A stretch of DNA of 64,000 nt, taken from contig OW203768.1 in assembly GCA_934045905.1 (NCBI GenBank), forward strand, positions 23,713,060-23,777,059. Direction: 5' to 3'. This document shows, piece after piece, positions 52,846 to 62,881 of this stretch (position 1 is the stretch's first letter; every line of letters starts with the position of its first letter). A program made the translations under genes and the position numbers. The notes beneath the pieces are model-generated. The model had not been told where the DNA came from and did not search any database. It worked only from the letters and a program-made list of their open reading frames with translations. This DNA is from Leuctra nigra. Its lineage: Eukaryota > Arthropoda > Insecta > Plecoptera > Leuctridae.

Positions 52846-53444
52846 TGTCTCATAAATCGCCAAGCCTGATTTATGCATCAAGTTAAATTTCACTGACACA
52901 AGTTCGCTCAGGCAGTCGCGCCCAGGATAATGCGGAGAAAGATGCCACCGCCGCAGCAGCAGCTCAGCAGCAACTGCCGCAGTTCTACCTTCAATTCCCC
53001 GACCAGTTGGCCCCGCTGAGGAATGTGGAGGAGGGGAGTTCCGTACAAGAACGTTCCCCTTACCGGGGGAGAAAGACAAGGAACTGCAAGTGTACACCTA
53101 CAGCAGTGTGCGGTAATTGCAGAATTACGGCCTTTCGAGCTCGGGAAAGGGAAATGAAATGAAAGCGGCCGCAAGAGCAAGCCTAGGAGCATGAGCCAGA
53201 GCCAGAGCAATGCCAACAGTGTTTGGCGCTGAGCACTCCGAATCCACATCAATCAGTTGAGCTACCCGAGACGACTTCAATTCCCAAACATAGTGCATCA
53301 CTCTACAAGCGCATGGCAACCTCAATACGTAAGTACAACGCATGGAAAGCGAGAAGAAGAAATAAAGATACAAATAGAAGACATTAGGAAGATTCTTGAG
53401 ATGGTTCATCTAAATTTGTTAAATTATGCACATCATGAAAATAT
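52846..53444. other. Unassigned interval left of the intact LINE
   Basis: This is more GC-rich than its surroundings. Frames contain KMPPPQQQLSSN- and CKCTPTAVCGNCR-type peptides on the plus strand, and conflicting frames on the minus strand; none is recognised. The LINE endonuclease sequence begins near the end of this interval. Confidence 0.35.
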
Positions 53445-55886
53445 ATGAAAATATATGAAAATAATCTTGCTGGGCACGGATACATGAAATGCATAAATAA
53501 GGTTACAAGAGAAGAGTTTAGAGAGAATCAGTTAACTGTATCATGTATTGACCACATCTACATAAAGTGTAAATTCACTGAGTTCAGATCTGCCATTGTG
53601 ACTACCAAACTATCAGACCATTACATGATTTTGACACATTTAATTGTAAATAAATTTGCGAAAACAGATCAATGTAATCGAACAATTTGTAAACAACATA
53701 CTTTAATTAATGAAAAATCACTCAAAAAAAGTTTAAGCGGAATTGATTGGTATGAATTTCTGAGTATTGATAATGACGTAGCTATAATTGAACAAGTGCA
53801 GAAAACCTTTGCGAGAGAATACGATAAGGCCAGAACTCAACGAGTGAAGGTAATGAAAAAGAGGGAAAGGAAGGACTGGATTACTCCCGATTTATTTGAA
53901 GATATGATGAAACGGGATCGCTTATTCAAAAAGTGGAAAAGATGTGGAAGCACTCATCCAGACAAACCTAAATTAAGATCAGAATACAATAAGTTTCGTA
54001 ATAATTTGAATAAATCTATAAATCGAAGGAAATTTAAATATTACAGCAACTTAATTCAAAAGTCAAAGGGGAATTTAAAAGTAACTTGGGAAATCATTAA
54101 TAACTTTATGGGTCAGAGCAAGAAACACACAGTTGATGAGGTGATCCACAGATATTTGGGTAAGACGTTGGACGACGAGACAATATGTAACAATTTTGCA
54201 AAAACATTTATTGATGAAATCGAAATACTTAAAATCAACTGCCCAGTAAATTTGCTAATCAACACTCAGAATGTACCGTGCCTACAATCAATGTATTTCA
54301 GACCTATTAAAGAAAACGAAGTACAAAAGTATATAAATGAAATGGATAATCGTAAGGGTCCGGGTAGTGATGGTATCCGCGTGGTTGACTTGAAACTTGT
54401 GTCTGAAAAACTATCCCCTGTTATAACCAAATATATCAATCTCAGTCTCAAGGCGGGTAACGTACCGCAAGTTATGAAATCATCAATAATTAAACCAATA
54501 TACAAAAAAGGTAACCACTTGAAATTTGGAAATTACAGACCAATTGCAAAACTGCCTATAATAGAGAAAGTAATGGAGAAATGTGTAGCATCCAGGTTAG
54601 TTGAATATCTCGAAGAATTTAAAATAATTTCGGATAATCAGTACGGATTTAGAAAGGGTAAAAGTACATCGGATCTTTTTCTGTCACTATGTGATGATAT
54701 TAATAATAATTTAAATAATATAAACCATATTCTGGCTTTATTCATAGATCTATCCAAAGCTTTCGATACGATAAACCATATTAAACTCATTGAAACGTTA
54801 GAAAATATCGGTATCAGAGGGAATTTGCTATCTTGGTTCATTAGTTACCTCAGGGACAGAGAATTTTTCGTAAATATAGGATCAAGTAGAAGTGAAACAA
54901 AGTCATGCAACATTGGTGTTCCGCAAGGTTCGGTTTTAGGACCTACCTTATTCTTGATATACATTAATAACGTCGTAAAGATCATAAAAAATTGTGCGAT
55001 ATATCTATATGCGGATGACATTTTACTTCTATCTTCTCATAAATCTTTGAAAACAGTTAATGATAACTTGCAAGAAGATTTAGATAATATTTTGAAATGG
55101 ACCCACGATAAAGAACTAACCATAAATGCCGATAAAACTAAACTGATGCACATATGTTCACCATTCAACTCAGACAGGAATCATGAAGTTAGAGTTATTT
55201 GTCACTCCCATGAGTGCTTGCATCAGTGTCCTGTCCAGGCGAATTGTCAATGTCCAACAGCTGAAAGTGTGCAACAAATTAAATATCTTGGGATAACATT
55301 AGACAAAAACTTCACTTGGAGACCCCAAATATCTTCCATATGTAAGAAACTTCGCAGATGCGTTTACATAATGTACAACTTAAAATATATCTTGCCATTT
55401 CATATCTTGCGCTCAGTTTACTTTGCCTTGGTTGAATCAATTATAGGTTATGGTCTAGTTGCGTGGGGTAACGCATCACAAACATATGTCCAGCAGGTAT
55501 ACACTCTGCAGAGAAGAATTTTATTGAACATGATCCCTGCAATTAAGTTAGACATAATTAAAAATGATTATAATATTTTCAATTTTTGTCGCACGTTGCC
55601 AATAACATTACTTTTTGAATTTAAACTCCTGATAAATTTTTATTTTTCTAATAACTTTAAAATAATAGAGACAACTGCTACACATACTAGAGCTAGGTGT
55701 GTAGGCGTTTACAAAATTCCGCGATATAATAATAAACATGGACAGCGTCAACTCCAATATATAATTCCAACATTATTTAACGAACTCCCGATTTATTTAA
55801 GGAACATTGAAAAATATATTATTTTGAAATACGAACTTAAAAAATATTTGGCCCACAAACTAGAAAAAATTTACACAACTGATTGA
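53445..55886 (+). CDS. LINE endonuclease (C-terminal part)-reverse transcriptase, intact frame
   Basis: The frame has 813 codons. Residues ~1-75 are the endonuclease C-terminus (SCIDHIYIKCK, TTKLSDHYM with the catalytic Asp-His). A basic linker is followed by the RT: DNRKGPGSDGI, NYRPIAKLPIIEKVMEK, DNQYGFRKGKSTSDLF, LFIDLSKAFDTINH, IGVPQGSVLGPTLF and LYADDILLL (YADD at 55008-55019). The thumb has KYLGITLDKNFTWRPQI. An unusual Cys/His-rich insert (CHSHECLHQC, then CQC; 55196-55260) precedes it. The C-terminus has a WGNASQTYV...LQRRIL and FNELPIYLRN pattern. RT catalytic residues are intact; only the first ~150 endonuclease residues are missing. The annotated ATG is a chance start at the truncation. 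Confidence 0.9.
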   Translation: MKIYENNLAGHGYMKCINKVTREEFRENQLTVSCIDHIYIKCKFTEFRSAIVTTKLSDHYMILTHLIVNKFAKTDQCNRTICKQHTLINEKSLKKSLSGIDWYEFLSIDNDVAIIEQVQKTFAREYDKARTQRVKVMKKRERKDWITPDLFEDMMKRDRLFKKWKRCGSTHPDKPKLRSEYNKFRNNLNKSINRRKFKYYSNLIQKSKGNLKVTWEIINNFMGQSKKHTVDEVIHRYLGKTLDDETICNNFAKTFIDEIEILKINCPVNLLINTQNVPCLQSMYFRPIKENEVQKYINEMDNRKGPGSDGIRVVDLKLVSEKLSPVITKYINLSLKAGNVPQVMKSSIIKPIYKKGNHLKFGNYRPIAKLPIIEKVMEKCVASRLVEYLEEFKIISDNQYGFRKGKSTSDLFLSLCDDINNNLNNINHILALFIDLSKAFDTINHIKLIETLENIGIRGNLLSWFISYLRDREFFVNIGSSRSETKSCNIGVPQGSVLGPTLFLIYINNVVKIIKNCAIYLYADDILLLSSHKSLKTVNDNLQEDLDNILKWTHDKELTINADKTKLMHICSPFNSDRNHEVRVICHSHECLHQCPVQANCQCPTAESVQQIKYLGITLDKNFTWRPQISSICKKLRRCVYIMYNLKYILPFHILRSVYFALVESIIGYGLVAWGNASQTYVQQVYTLQRRILLNMIPAIKLDIIKNDYNIFNFCRTLPITLLFEFKLLINFYFSNNFKIIETTATHTRARCVGVYKIPRYNNKHGQRQLQYIIPTLFNELPIYLRNIEKYIILKYELKKYLAHKLEKIYTTD

Positions 55887-56024
55887 TCGGTACCCCACGC
55901 ACTTTGAAATATATCTGTGCATTGTTTTCCCCTTTGTGTATTCTTCCTTGTAATATAATATGTAATATAGTGTAAAATATTTAATCATGTCGGAAAACCT
56001 ATTATTATTTGTTAACTCCGCAGT

Positions 56025-56047
56025 TAAACTGGCGTCTGATGCCAGTT
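56025..56047 (+). other. 3' UTR stem-loop of the LINE
   Basis: AAACTGGC-GTCTGAT-GCCAGTTT forms a perfect 8-bp stem with a 7-nt loop ~100 nt upstream of the polyadenylation signal. 3' stem-loops serve RT recognition in several CR1/L2-type LINEs; that role here is inferred. Confidence 0.6.
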
Positions 56048-56163
56048 TTGCGGTGATTGTGAGCGACAATTTTTTATTTCTTGTACTTATGTTTTTTATT
56101 AGTGTATTTTCTGTTTACCTTGTGTACAACCAATAAAGAATATTGTAAAAAAAAAAAAAAAAA

Positions 56164-57033
56164 ATTGATGCAAGAGTCAGTGTTGTTGCGAAGTCTGACC
56201 ACCTGAGAGCAGCACAGGACATACCACCAAAATGTATTAATCCATGAAATTCAATCCAAGACAGAGATCAAAATGGCTCACAAAATAGCCACCTGAGAGC
56301 AGCACCTTGCTGACACTCTCTTCAGATTACTTCGACAGCCTCTTTATTTGTAACTTTCATATAAGAGTAAATTACTTAATATTGCTGTTCAATACTTTGG
56401 GCTTTGGACTTGCAGTACTTTGCGACAAAAGTCATCTTTGTTTACATGGCAAAGGCGCAATTGTAAGTATTTTTATTTCAGCAAGAAAACGGTAATTATT
56501 TATTGAATAAAGATTACGTATGCCACTTATATTGTTTATTAATGATATTAAAAATATTTTAGTAGTAGATAATCAACAATTAATTACGTTTTCTGCTCAA
56601 TAAACTTGAGAATCACGATCGTGAGTTTTGGGACCAATCTCAGGCTGGAATACATAACCTTAAAATTGTACATTGTTGTCAATATAATTTGTAATTGAAG
56701 TTTATTTATTCTTTACAGTAATTGGCCTTCTTGATGAGACAGATATTGACATATCAAGCGAAAGACGATTTCGCCGATGGCGATTCTGATGCTTCAATTG
56801 ACTTGGGAATATTAGACAGGCACAGGCCTAGCACATCAGAGAATTAATCTACTCCCGATGATCCTGCATCAGGTGCAGCAGCAGCTACTGGAGAAAGAAA
56901 TGTCCCACGGCAGGCTGTCGGTCCCAACCGATACGTCTAGAAACGCCGAGCGTTCACGTTGAAGGACCTGACGGAAGACGATCCAGAGGATGATAACCTT
57001 CCCGAAGTAAGGAGCGTTCTACGTGTACGTCTA
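56164..57033. other. Unassigned interval with possible acidic exon remnant
   Basis: 56735-57010 reads DDFADGDSDASIDLGILDRH and, past two stops (56847, 56938), AFTLKDLTEDDPEDDNLPEV, after an acceptor-like TTATTCTTTACAG. This Asp/Glu-rich style suits the N-terminus of a piggyBac-like transposase or similar, but there is no diagnostic motif. The left part (56164-56700) shows nothing recognisable beyond a CACCTGAGAGCAGCAC duplication (56200, 56291). Confidence 0.35.
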
Positions 57034-57746
57034 CGATCTACGTGTTACATCACAGGAGCGATGAGTTCATAACTAAAAATACGTGATAAAACTGACATGT
57101 GTGATGGGCGGCGTATTCTATAATAACCAGATGCTAAAACGCCAAGTGAACGAGCACTCCAAAAATTAAGTAAGTTAAAACAAAAATCAAGAATCCGTCT
57201 TGACTAAAGCACGGCAGATGAATCAACAAGCAGTTAACATTGACGGCGAAGTTGCACTCGATGACAAAAGCAAACAAAGCTGACGTCACACTACTGTTAA
57301 AGGTTTCGGTATTCAAAATAAACTGTGATGTTCGGATTATATTTAAGGTGCGGAGTTTTCAATAAATAGTCGAAGATACAGTACACAATGATTTAATTAA
57401 ATACGACTCAATATAATAGACAATAATAATTATGGGGTGCAAGATGGACCCAGATACTCAAAGATGAATCAACCCGAACACATCCACCTCGATTGGCTTA
57501 TGGGGTCTAGCTCTTCCTGTCCTCCTGGGTTTCTGACAACAAGATGCATCATGGGTACTATTACCAAGGGGCGGAAACATTTAAATGGGGGAAACAAATA
57601 TTTTTAACACTACTGGATGTGCACTTGCTTCTCCAAAAGTCACTGATGGGACGTCGCCACCATGTTGCTCCAGTTAAGTTTTCCTCGAGTTGATCGCAGA
57701 CAGAGAGGTAGATTGAAAACATTAGAACATTTTATTTATTTAAATT
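57034..57746. repeat. Repeat R3, copy 2 (contains a 311-bp insertion)
   Basis: The match to 41230-41633 is continuous on both sides of the insertion at 57297-57607. An S1 stub begins directly at the right end, within the shared AAATTTA. Confidence 0.85.
57297..57607. mobile_element. 311-bp insertion in R3 with 8-bp TSD
   Basis: It is bracketed by CACTACTG (57289-57296; 57608-57615); R3 copy 1 carries the single uninterrupted site near 41490. The ends are TTAAAGG...TTTTTAA, a very short inverted terminus. No coding capacity. An 8-bp TSD would fit a hAT-like or P-like MITE, but the TIR is too short to assign. Confidence 0.8.
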
Positions 57747-57748
57747 TA

Positions 57749-57840
57749 GATTTTAGATTAGATTATTTTGGTTTAACGGCGCGTCAAGGACGAGGTCATA
57801 AAGCGCACATCATTTTCACTATTAACTTTGTAGTTTCACG
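57749..57840 (-). mobile_element. S1 element, tail-side stub
   Basis: TTAGATTAGATTATTTTGGT, then TTAACGGCGCGTCAAGGACG and AGCGCACATCATTTTCAC; it stops after ~90 bp of S1. Inserted at the right edge of R3 copy 2. Confidence 0.78.
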
Positions 57841-58552
57841 TATTACTTTTATTTGTTTTTAATATATTTTCAACAATTTGGATCGAATACAAATTGACAA
57901 CACCAATAATACCTAAGCTATTACTCATTTATTGGTGCTGGAAATTTTCACTAAATGTTGAGCTGATTGAATGATTGATGAGAAGGTAGGTTACTGCTTT
58001 CCATGTGTGTGTGTCAAGAGCTTGGATGAAGAAGTCGTTTACACCGAATTCCAGAGCAACGAGACGATGAGCGATGATCCATCAGATATGCAAGATCTTC
58101 TCGATTAACTGAAGAGCTCCACCACCGACACATAATAAACTCGAAACCATTAAAGCGACGGTCATGATGAGGAAGCAAATCATCCAGGAATCTTAGTCTG
58201 TGAAAGCAATAATAATCGAATTTCTTAACAAGAAAAATCCCGAGTTGGTAGGTTGTTAAAATAGTTTCCAACTCTTTATCTAATAATAAAAGAAAGTAGA
58301 CAAGATGGTGGTCTCGAAACAGATAAATATTCCGAATTAAAACGTAGTGTCAACAGTGTCATCAATTTACATTCAATCTTTTCAGTTCTTATTTAATTTT
58401 CTCGAAACGCAATATAAACAGATTGGGATACTTGAAGAAAACTATCGAAAGTCACTGCCTTTAGTATCTGTTGTTTCTTTGTCGTGATTAAAAAACACAT
58501 TTCTCTCTCGTCTTAAATGTGAAGATAAAAAGATGAAAATCTTGTAAATGAT
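57841..58552. other. Unassigned interval
   Basis: 58019-58111 (plus) reads SLDEEVVYTEFQSNETMSDD and ends at TAA; 58014-58271 (minus) is also open. Neither has a recognised domain, so no gene is called. Confidence 0.35.
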
Positions 58553-58960
58553 ATGAAAATATTCGTTGATAAAATCGAGATGTTCACAGAGGAATGCTGG
58601 GCGCCCCAAAAGAAGAAAGAGAACACGGCAACCTTTTATCTATATAATGATGATGATTTTCTGGATGATCCAGTAGATAACATTCAGCCAGCCAAGAAGT
58701 CGCGGGTGCTCAAACCAAGATCAGTTGAACCAACCACACCTCATCATAACACTTCTTCACCGCTCACTACACTGACGAGGACTGCTCAGGTTCCCTGCAG
58801 CCAGACATCACAGTTCTATTCTTCAACACCCAAGCAGACTGCAGCTTGTTCAAATTGCTTGAATAAGTATATGCTTGAATGTGTATTAAAAATAAAAACC
58901 CGGCAAACCCATGCAAATCGGTATAAAAGTACTACAGGTATCTCCAGGTGTGTAGTATAA
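58553..58960 (+). CDS. Unidentified 135-aa ORF
   Basis: The frame from ATG 58553 starts MKIFVDKIEMFTEECWAPQK, has a short acidic stretch (YNDDDFLDDP), a Lys-rich NLS-like segment (AKKSRVLKPR), a Ser/Thr/Pro/Gln-rich middle, and ends with a Cys-containing SNCLNKYMLECVLKIKTR segment. The layout suggests an exon of a nuclear protein or a TE accessory protein, but I do not recognise the family. It may be a chance ORF, although the composition is protein-like. Confidence 0.4.
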   Translation: MKIFVDKIEMFTEECWAPQKKKENTATFYLYNDDDFLDDPVDNIQPAKKSRVLKPRSVEPTTPHHNTSSPLTTLTRTAQVPCSQTSQFYSSTPKQTAACSNCLNKYMLECVLKIKTRQTHANRYKSTTGISRCVV

Positions 58961-59021
58961 TAGCGTAATTTCCCCTTTTTCAAAATAAGTCATCTCATTA
59001 TACATATATATATTAATCTAT

Positions 59022-59634
59022 AAATCAAATGTTGCTGTTCATGCCAACACCCGAGTTCATTATTCTCTCTATGATTTATAAACTATCCTTGAAGGATATT
59101 TGTAAATAAATGTATAGAAAGTAGATAGATATTAAATATAAGTGCGAGAGCATAGTAACCCCTCAATAACTTGTGCGTAGTTACATTGAAGCAATGCGTT
59201 TTAAACACACAGAGCGCGCAGCAGCACACACACGTCTGACTTGTTGAGCCTCCGACTGCCGACTAACATGTTCAGCACAGCGCGGCTGGCTGGTGATTTC
59301 AGGACAGCTTCAGGGAGTTTACACAATTTTTCGAGAACAAAACAACAAGTGTCTGTGCAATTTACGTTTGTTTTCCCCTTTTTAGTAAATAACAATTATA
59401 ATTTACATTCATGTAGTGTTGCTTACTTTTTTATTTGACTTTAGATTGTTAAAATTAATCGATATTCTCTACTTGTCAGCGTCTCAGTAGGAAGTGCTGC
59501 ACGCACGATACAATAGGTCCGTTTCATTTTCTTACTGCTCTCTCCTGCGCAATGCAAATCCGTTCGTTTGACTTGCTGTTTTAATGAAATTATTATGATT
59601 TTGGGAGAATAAAGATTTTTTTGAGGATGCATGC
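59022..59634. repeat. Repeat R2, copy 4
   Basis: This is the most complete partner of 9030-9715, including CTCTCTATGATTTATAAACT, the GAGAGCATAGTAACCCCTCA block and CGCGGCTGGCTGGTGATTTC. The match ends at GAGGATGCATGCAT, where an S1 tail begins, so S1 inserted into R2 here. Confidence 0.84.
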
Positions 59635-59690
59635 ATTAGATTAGATTATTATGATTTAACGGCGCGTCAACGACGAGGTTATGTTGCGCC
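59635..59690 (-). mobile_element. S1 element, tail-side stub
   Basis: TTAGATTAGATTATTATGAT, then TTAACGGCGCGTCAACGACG and TTATGTTGCGCC; only ~55 bp of S1 are kept, at the right end of R2 copy 4. Confidence 0.78.
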
Positions 59691-59757
59691 GAATTCATTA
59701 TATTATGTCAAAACATTTAACTTGTAGTGATAATATACGTATATATATAATAATATG

Positions 59758-60065
59758 TACAATGACTATATTGTAAGTTAGTAAAATATATGTCACACAA
59801 AAATGTGGATAAATAAAAACGTATCATGACTAGATGGTAAGTTAAAATACACATCACACAAAAGTGTGTATTTGACCCAGATGCATTCTTTATAAATACT
59901 TGCAACTGGGTCGTGTTAAAAGAAAGATGTAATATAAATAAAAACGTATATTGACTAGATGATAAGTTAAAATACACTTCACACAAAAGTGTGCAATTGA
60001 CCCAGATGCATTCTTTATAAATATTTGCATCTGAGTCGTGTTAAAATAAATGTGTAAAGAGTGTA
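59758..60065. repeat. ~128-bp tandem repeat, about 2.4 units
   Basis: Units at ~59810-59937 and ~59938-60060, preceded by a partial one from 59758, share AATAAAAACGTAT, TTGACTAGATG(A/G)TAAGTTA and GACCCAGATGCATTCTTTAT. Each contains a CACACAAAAGTGTG hairpin. On the minus strand this lies just beyond a LINE C-terminus and may be its 3' UTR. Confidence 0.72.
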
Positions 60066-60118
60066 AAACAATAAAATATACTTATGTCTAAATCACAGAT
60101 GGTTATCAAAGGTAAGTC

Positions 60119-60580
60119 CTAGAGTAGATAAAATATTCCGGCTTCCTTAAGAAAGCTAACCAGGCGGTCGACTGCCTTCGTCTCGTCGCCCAGGATCTGT
60201 TCCAGGTCCCGCGGCATCTGCAGCCGACGCCGCAGATCCCGGAACCCGTCACAGTCCAGCAACAGGTGACGGACAGTTAGCGGCTCCAGACATTCATCGC
60301 ACTCAGGCGGGTCCTCACGACGTAGCAGAAAGCTATGGGTGAGTATGCTGTGGCCTATGCGCATGCGGGTAAGTACTACTTCTTCTCTTCTTTTCTCCCT
60401 AGATGATGATTTCCATGGCTCAATCGATGTTTTAATAGATTTAAGTTTATTATTTAATACATTTTTCCATTTATCTTGCCAAATATTCTTCATTTGCTCT
60501 TTAAATTGGTTTTTCAAATCACTTGATGGAACGCATCGATAATCAAGTTCTGGCTTGAGTGTACACGAGCAGAAAAGCAT
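60119..60580 (-). pseudogene. LINE C-terminal domain (post-RNase H type)
   Basis: The minus-strand frame reads SSDLKNQFKEQMKNIWQDKW, then VVLTRMRIGHSILTHSFLLR, DPPECDECLEPLTVRHLLLD and CDGFRDLRRRL. This is the TR(L/M)RIGHT..THS.LL....PP.C..C....TV.H.L..C block found at the C-terminus of I/Jockey-type LINE ORF2 proteins, commonly after the RNase H domain. The RT and RNase H parts are absent on the 5' side. The frame ends AGIFYLL-stop. Confidence 0.75.
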
Positions 60581-60828
60581 TCCCAGACGTCAAGATAGTC
60601 CATTTAGAACCTACCTACATCCGAGAATATTACCGACAAGTCCTGTCCATTGGAAAACGACGAAGGCAGATCAATCAACAAGCAGATCCTTCCGACATCG
60701 AGAAGATGATGCGTCGCAGATATAATCATCTTCAAGCCGAATACAGCGTGCAGAACGGCCGTCAGGTCCATGTGGATGACATTGCAGAATACTTCTCCGA
60801 GGGCGACGTCCCAGTGGAAAGATGGTGA
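60559..60828 (+). CDS. Unidentified basic ORF
   Basis: The frame reads KAFPDVKIVHLEPTYIREYY, then RQVLSIGKRRRQINQQADPS and DIEKMMRRRYNHLQAEYSVQ, ending FSEGDVPVERW. It is charged and probably helical, and unlike a chance frame in composition. I do not recognise the family. The first ~8 residues overlap the LINE fragment on the other strand, so the true 5' limit is probably ~60580. It could be the end of a gene cut by neighbouring TE insertions. Confidence 0.4.
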   Translation: MYTSRKAFPDVKIVHLEPTYIREYYRQVLSIGKRRRQINQQADPSDIEKMMRRRYNHLQAEYSVQNGRQVHVDDIAEYFSEGDVPVERW

Positions 60829-60903
60829 ATATTATCCATTGTATAACAACTTTTAGTGTATATTCGGTGTTGTTTTTACGTAGATATATTGCACTTCACT
60901 TCA

Positions 60904-62636
60904 ATGTCAAACAGCGACGCACAACAGAAACAAAACACAGCCTGGTAATACGACTTTACCACCATTAGACGATCTGGCAACGTTGGAAGAAAAGCGACGT
61001 TTGTTTCAAAGCAAGTTCCTGCTGTCGATGTTGTTCCTCTAGATGATTTGCCTCAGCCAAGGACGCCTCTAGAATACTTCGATGAATATTTCCCTACTAA
61101 TTTCTTCGATCTTGCTACCGAGTACACCAATCGTTACTGTTAGGCAAAAAGCGGCAAAGAGTTGAAAACCACTGCAGACGAATTGCGCCAGCTATTTGGA
61201 ATGCACATCCTCATGGGATGTATTCAATATCTACGTATCCGGATGTACTGGTCTCACCGACTAGAGATAAGTCTCATCGCAAGAACAATGCCTCGTGATC
61301 GGTTCTTTCGTCTTCGGACTAACTTACACTTCGTTAATACAGTTGACGTTTCTGACGATACAAAGAAAAACCGGCTTTGGAAAGTGCAGCCAATTATCGA
61401 TTCCGTCCGTAACAGATGTTTGTCAATAGATCGGTCAGCAAAAACGTACTCAATCGATGAACAAATGATTCCGTTTAGCGGAAGGTGTAGTCTGAAGCAG
61501 TACGTGCCGAACAAACCACGGCCAGTTGGGTTGAAAAACTTTGTTGTCACAACTTCAAACGGGCTCGTAGTGGATTTTGAAGAGTATCAGGGAAAGTCAA
61601 CGCCACTCCCTGATTGCGATCTGGGTCTTGGCCCATCAGTTGTTTTACGATTGGTTTCGACTCTGCCAAAACATTCTTGGGTATTTTTTGACAGATATTT
61701 CACGACTGTACCATTGATGGATGCGCTGACAGAACTGGATCTCGAGGGAACGGGAACTATGATGGCCAACAGAGTAAACAGTATTACTTTTCGAAAAGAC
61801 ACACTGCTCGCTCGAGGTGAATTCGAAGAATTTGTTCAAGAAGATGGTAATCATTACTCGATGGAAAGATTCTAAAGCTGTCACAATGACTTCAACTTGT
61901 CTGGGGACCGAGCCACTCGAAGAAGTCCAACGATGGTCTAAAAAAGACAGTAAGTTCATTACCGTTCCATGCCCAGCAGTTGTCCGTATGTACAACCAAT
62001 GCATGGGCGGGGTGGACATCTGCGATCAACAGATGGAGGTTTACCGCACCTTCATTAAAACGAAGAAATGGACGTTGAAGACGACGCTTCACTTCATGGA
62101 CCTCGGGATTGTGAACTCGTGGATGGAGTACAGAGATGAATGTCGAGCCCTCAACATTCCTAAGAAGAAAATTCTGGATCTCTTGGCTTTTAGAATGTCT
62201 CTCGGAGAATCGCTCCTGTCGTCACATGTTGAAAGCCAACAGGTTAGTTCTACCTACATAGAAATAATGCAGTTTCTAAAATAACACTAAACTTGTAGTT
62301 CTTCAATGAGTAGTATCTAAGTAAATAATTTGATTTGACAGAGAGGCAGTCAAGAAGTTCAAGGGGCCGTGACCATCGCCACTCAGCGGCACCAGCCTGG
62401 CTCATCACATAGCAGCGACGTGTCCGTGGAGTCCGAACCGCCAGCGAAGAAGCTCAAAGTTATGCCAATACCTTTTGATGCGACGAGGTTGGATGGCTTT
62501 GCTCACTGGCCAACTTTTGACGACTTGGCAACGGCCGTAAATGTCGGCGATCGAACTGTGCAAAGCGGTGCCGCTCACGCTGCATCAAGTGTGACGTATA
62601 CTTATGTCTAAATAAGGACAGTAACTGTTTTATTCA
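60904..62636 (+). pseudogene. piggyBac (PGBD-like) transposase PB2, several lesions
   Basis: ATG 60904 starts MSNSDAQQKQNTAW; TAA 60946 and TAG 61141 interrupt an otherwise continuous frame with TPLEYFDEYFPTNFFDLATE. The core has SIDEQMIPFSGRCSLKQY, WVFFDRYFTTVPLM and CMGGVDICDQQMEVY, i.e. the catalytic Asp residues. A frameshift near 61835 precedes TRWKDSKAVTMTST. A 99-nt intron with GT-AG borders (62243-62341) keeps phase between ESQQ and RGSQEVQ. After another frame change (~62520) the Cys-rich finger reads CRRSNCAKRC, CIKCDVYLCLNKDSNCF. More decayed than PB1 and from a different piggyBac lineage. Confidence 0.87.
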
Positions 62637-62876
62637 CTTTCATACTGTATAATAAATATGTACAAACCTAAAATAAATGCAAATTAGAAATGTATTAAGT
62701 ACTTAATTTACTCAGTTCAATCCCAGCTAACACAATTGTGTAGGGCCGTTTTGGGGTACTTCCGGGTAAAAAAAATAAAAAAAAAAATTATATATATTTT
62801 TCTTTGATTTTTTTCATGCCAGAAAATCACATTGGTACAAAAATAATTTTATAATTTAACTTCGGGTCTGAAAGGG
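60904..62876 (+). mobile_element. piggyBac element PB2 (right terminus present)
   Basis: The right end is TTCGGGTCTGAAAGGG followed by TTAA (62877-62880). As with PB1, the matching left terminus was not found. It carries a PGBD-like transposase pseudogene and an AT-rich 3' UTR containing ATACTTATGTCTAAAT, a phrase also present near 60080. Confidence 0.75.
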
Positions 62877-62881
62877 TTAAC

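Larger units (their letters stand above)
53445..56163 (+). mobile_element. CR1-like LINE, 5'-truncated, poly(A) tail
   Basis: The single unbroken ORF is followed by a 277-bp 3' UTR with AATAAA at 56132 and a 3' poly(A) run (56149-56163). The 5' end lies within the endonuclease region. TSDs were not identified. The absence of any stop or frameshift in 2.4 kb marks a recent insertion. Confidence 0.85.
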
